Positions 61,947-64,000 of a DNA stretch of 64,000 bases are shown piece after piece. Positions within the stretch are counted from its first letter, which is position 1. Every line of letters begins with the position of its first letter. The stretch comes from Ochrobactrum vermis. Its GTDB lineage: Bacteria > Pseudomonadota > Alphaproteobacteria > Rhizobiales > Rhizobiaceae. The notes below the pieces were generated by a model. It ran no database searches and was not told the origin of the DNA. It worked only from the letters and a program-made list of their open reading frames with translations. The stretch is from the NCBI RefSeq assembly GCF_002975205.1, contig NZ_PCOC01000001.1, positions 930,001 through 994,000 on the forward strand. The letters run 5' to 3'. The position numbers and the translations under genes were made by a program.

Positions 61947-63398
61947 ATGACGAACACTCAAGTGGAATATTCCAGTATCAAGCTGTTTATTGATGGAACA
62001 TGGCGCGATGGTAGTTCTGGTGAAACGGTTGACGTCCTGAATCCGGCGACCAACGATGTTATCGGACATATTGCTAAAGCCACGACGACCGATCTTGATG
62101 ACGCTTTGGCAGCAGCCGAGCGCGGCTTTGAGATTTGGCGCAAGGTATCGGCCTTTGATCGTTATAAGATGCTGCGCAAGGCCGCAGATATTTTTCGGGC
62201 TCGCGGAGAGAGCGTTGCGCGCTTGCTCACGATTGAGCAGGGCAAGCCTTTGGCGGAAGCACGTGCCGAGGCTGCTGCGGCAAGTGACCTGATCGACTGG
62301 TTTGCAGAAGAAGCGCGGCGTAGCTATGGGCGTATCGTTCCGCCACGTTTTGCAAATGTGATGCAATCGGAAGTCAAAGAGCCGGTTGGCCCGGTGGCTG
62401 CGTTTACTCCTTGGAACTTTCCAATAAACCAGTCGGTTCGCAAAATATCTGCGGCTCTGGCGGCTGGTTGCTCCATCATTTTGAAAGCTGCTGAAGATAC
62501 GCCGGCAGCACCGGCCGAACTGTTGCGCGCCTTTGCTGATGCTGGTTTGCCTGATGGTGTTATCAATCTCGTTTATGGCGATCCGGCAGAGATCTCGTCT
62601 TACCTCATCCCTCATCCGGTGATAAAAAAAGTGTCGTTCACGGGTTCGACGCAGGTGGGAAAACAGCTTGCGGCGTTGAGCGGCTTGCACATGAAGCGGG
62701 CCACGATGGAGCTTGGCGGACATGCGCCGGTTGTCATCATGGCTGATGCAGATGTGGAGCAGGCAATCAAAGTGGCAGCGGCTGCCAAGTTCAGAAATGC
62801 TGGACAGATTTGCATCGCACCCACTCGGTTTCTGATTGAAGAACCAATCTACGATCAGGTGATCGAAGGTCTCTCAACTTATGCCCGTTCGTTGAACGTC
62901 GGAGACGGTCTGGATGCCGACACGACGATGGGACCGCTGGTCAATGCACGCCGGGTCAACGCCATGGAGCGATTGATTGGTGATGCGAAGGAACACAAGG
63001 CTACAGTGGTTGCGGGCGGCGAACGCATCGGCAATCGCGGCAATTTCTTTGAACCGACGATCCTTGCGGATGTGCCACGTGATGCGGCAATCATGAACGA
63101 AGAGCCATTTGGTCCGGTGGCACTTCTCAATAGCTTTCAGTCACTTGACGAAGCTTTGGTGGAGGCCAACAGGCTCAATTTTGGTCTTGCAGCTTATGCA
63201 TTTACTGGATCATCGGCCAATGCTGCAAAAATCTCTTCATCCGTTCGCAGCGGAATGATCACTATCAATCATTACGGGTTGGCACTGCCGGAAGTGCCTT
63301 TCGGTGGCATCAACGATTCCGGTTATGGAACCGAAGGCGGCGCCGACGCTCTGGATGCTTATCAGAATACGAAATTCGTTTCGCATTTGCAGGGATGA
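61947..63398 (+). CDS. NAD(P)-dependent aldehyde dehydrogenase (succinate-semialdehyde dehydrogenase-like)
   Basis: A 483-residue ALDH. The cofactor/active-site marks are [17 protein letters not shown] (catalytic Glu), [12 protein letters not shown] (catalytic Cys) and [10 protein letters not shown]. The length and F.DGTWRDG..G start resemble GabD or alpha-ketoglutarate-semialdehyde dehydrogenases. ATG 61947 follows GAGGAGAG and lies 10 bases after the CoA-transferase stop. It probably oxidises the aldehyde product of the E1/E2-type cleavage or of the tetronate branch. Confidence 0.92.
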   Translation: MTNTQVEYSSIKLFIDGTWRDGSSGETVDVLNPATNDVIGHIAKATTTDLDDALAAAERGFEIWRKVSAFDRYKMLRKAADIFRARGESVARLLTIEQGKPLAEARAEAAAASDLIDWFAEEARRSYGRIVPPRFANVMQSEVKEPVGPVAAFTPWNFPINQSVRKISAALAAGCSIILKAAEDTPAAPAELLRAFADAGLPDGVINLVYGDPAEISSYLIPHPVIKKVSFTGSTQVGKQLAALSGLHMKRATMELGGHAPVVIMADADVEQAIKVAAAAKFRNAGQICIAPTRFLIEEPIYDQVIEGLSTYARSLNVGDGLDADTTMGPLVNARRVNAMERLIGDAKEHKATVVAGGERIGNRGNFFEPTILADVPRDAAIMNEEPFGPVALLNSFQSLDEALVEANRLNFGLAAYAFTGSSANAAKISSSVRSGMITINHYGLALPEVPFGGINDSGYGTEGGADALDAYQNTKFVSHLQG

Positions 63399-64000
63399 GT
63401 CCAGAGTTCGTTTCTCGTTACTAATCCTGGACTATGAGACCGAAGCGAAGCGCGTCCCTCAAGGTAATTCTCTGTCAAGTATGAGTCTTAGAATCATACT
63501 TGAAGATGAATCGCTTTACGGGATGCAGACGGGCGCAGATCAAAATAAACTCTCGAAGTGATGAAGCCGACTGAACATAACACTGAAGCAAAGTACGTTT
63601 TCGAAACGTTTGTCACAACAGTTTTTTGTCGTAATATTACGTGCAAATTTTAGAAAGCTAGCTCATTCAATATATTGCAGTGTATCATATCAATGATGCT
63701 CGGAGAATTTCTATTGAGTCGAATTTTTCGTTCGAGTTGTTTTGTTTTATTGTCCGAATAGGTGATCAGGATAAAGGATTTCGTGTGCAAGTAATGCGCC
63801 ACGAGTACTCCTTTCGCTCGATCCAAGCCGCCTCTGTATGCTGGCACCACCTGTAACAACTGTGCGTCCGCGTTTCTTTGTCTTCGTAATTGCCTTCGTC
63901 CTACCGACCGTGATGTCATGGATCATGCGCTTGACGACGCGCGCATCGACGTCAACGACAGCCATTTTTCCCAGTAATGGTTTTAGAACAATTGCCTATA
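63399..64000. other. Terminal region without a confident gene; palindromes
   Basis: About 600 bases. CAAGTATGA (63476-63484) and TCATACTTG (63494-63502) form a perfect 9-bp inverted repeat, and CGTAATATTACG (63630-63641) is a perfect palindrome in AT-rich DNA, both possible regulator sites. ACGTTT-TCG-AAACGT (63595-63609) is a third. Minus-strand frames at 63650-63919 and 63747-63965 overlap each other and match nothing I recognise; the second has GGGA before its ATG, so a small hypothetical gene cannot be excluded. Confidence 0.35.

Overview
The window looks like chromosomal DNA of a Rhizobiales alphaproteobacterium, most likely the Brucella/Ochrobactrum group. The pointers are tightly packed solute-importer/catabolism operons with ATGA overlaps, a Flp-type pilin, ROK/SorC/FCD-GntR/IclR regulators beside the transporters they probably control, and a RIME-like intergenic repeat (16140-16249). 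The genus is inferred from general recall, not from a search. There is one tRNA gene, one complete IS630-type insertion sequence and one decayed gene; I saw no phage, CRISPR array or replication origin.

Layout. (1) 1-1.9 kb: end of an O-acetylhomoserine sulfhydrylase, a cupin, a lipoprotein and a Flp pilin. (2) 1.9-12.5 kb: a PIG-L deacetylase and ROK repressor (minus strand), divergent from a CUT1 sugar ABC transporter operon that also encodes an argininosuccinate-lyase-like enzyme and a PfkB kinase. (3) 12.9 kb: tRNA-Val(UAC). (4) 13.8-25.9 kb: a SorC regulator divergent from a CUT2 (ribose-type) transporter operon, followed by an acetoin-dehydrogenase-like E1alpha/E1beta/E2, an AhpD-like protein, an FGGY kinase and two SDR dehydrogenases. 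(5) 26.1-27.3 kb: the IS630 element. (6) 27.6-34.0 kb: a polar-amino-acid-type ABC transporter, a GntR regulator and convergent uxuB/uxuA. (7) 34.4-35.2 kb: remains of a ClpP-like periplasmic protein gene. (8) 35.2-37.3 kb: a divergent pair, DUF1537 four-carbon acid sugar kinase and class II aldolase/decarboxylase. (9) 37.3-45.2 kb: a dimethylformamidase-like protein, FCD-GntR and class III aminotransferase operon, divergent from a polyamine-type ABC transporter. (10) 45.2-63.4 kb: a CoA-linked catabolic island with a second GntR, shikimate-dehydrogenase-like protein, acyl-CoA dehydrogenase, enoyl-CoA hydratase, 3-hydroxyacyl-CoA dehydrogenase, a fused E1alpha-beta, a lipoyl/hydrolase E2, an IclR regulator, a dipeptide-type ABC transporter, a CaiB-type CoA-transferase and an aldehyde dehydrogenase.

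How the parts fit. Five ABC importers of five different classes each sit with a regulator and dedicated enzymes. Two separate loci encode a thiamine-diphosphate E1 plus a lipoyl E2 whose acyltransferase domain is replaced by an alpha/beta-hydrolase fold, the architecture known from acetoin dehydrogenase. Neither locus encodes E3, and both lie in sugar- or CoA-catabolic contexts, so I infer they cleave acyloin-like (1-deoxyketose-type) intermediates. A 15-base near-palindrome, TGAAATTWAATTCCA, occurs in three divergent promoter regions (36.5, 48.1 and 56.6 kb), suggesting that the IclR regulator joins the tetronate kinase/decarboxylase pair and the CoA-linked island in one regulon.
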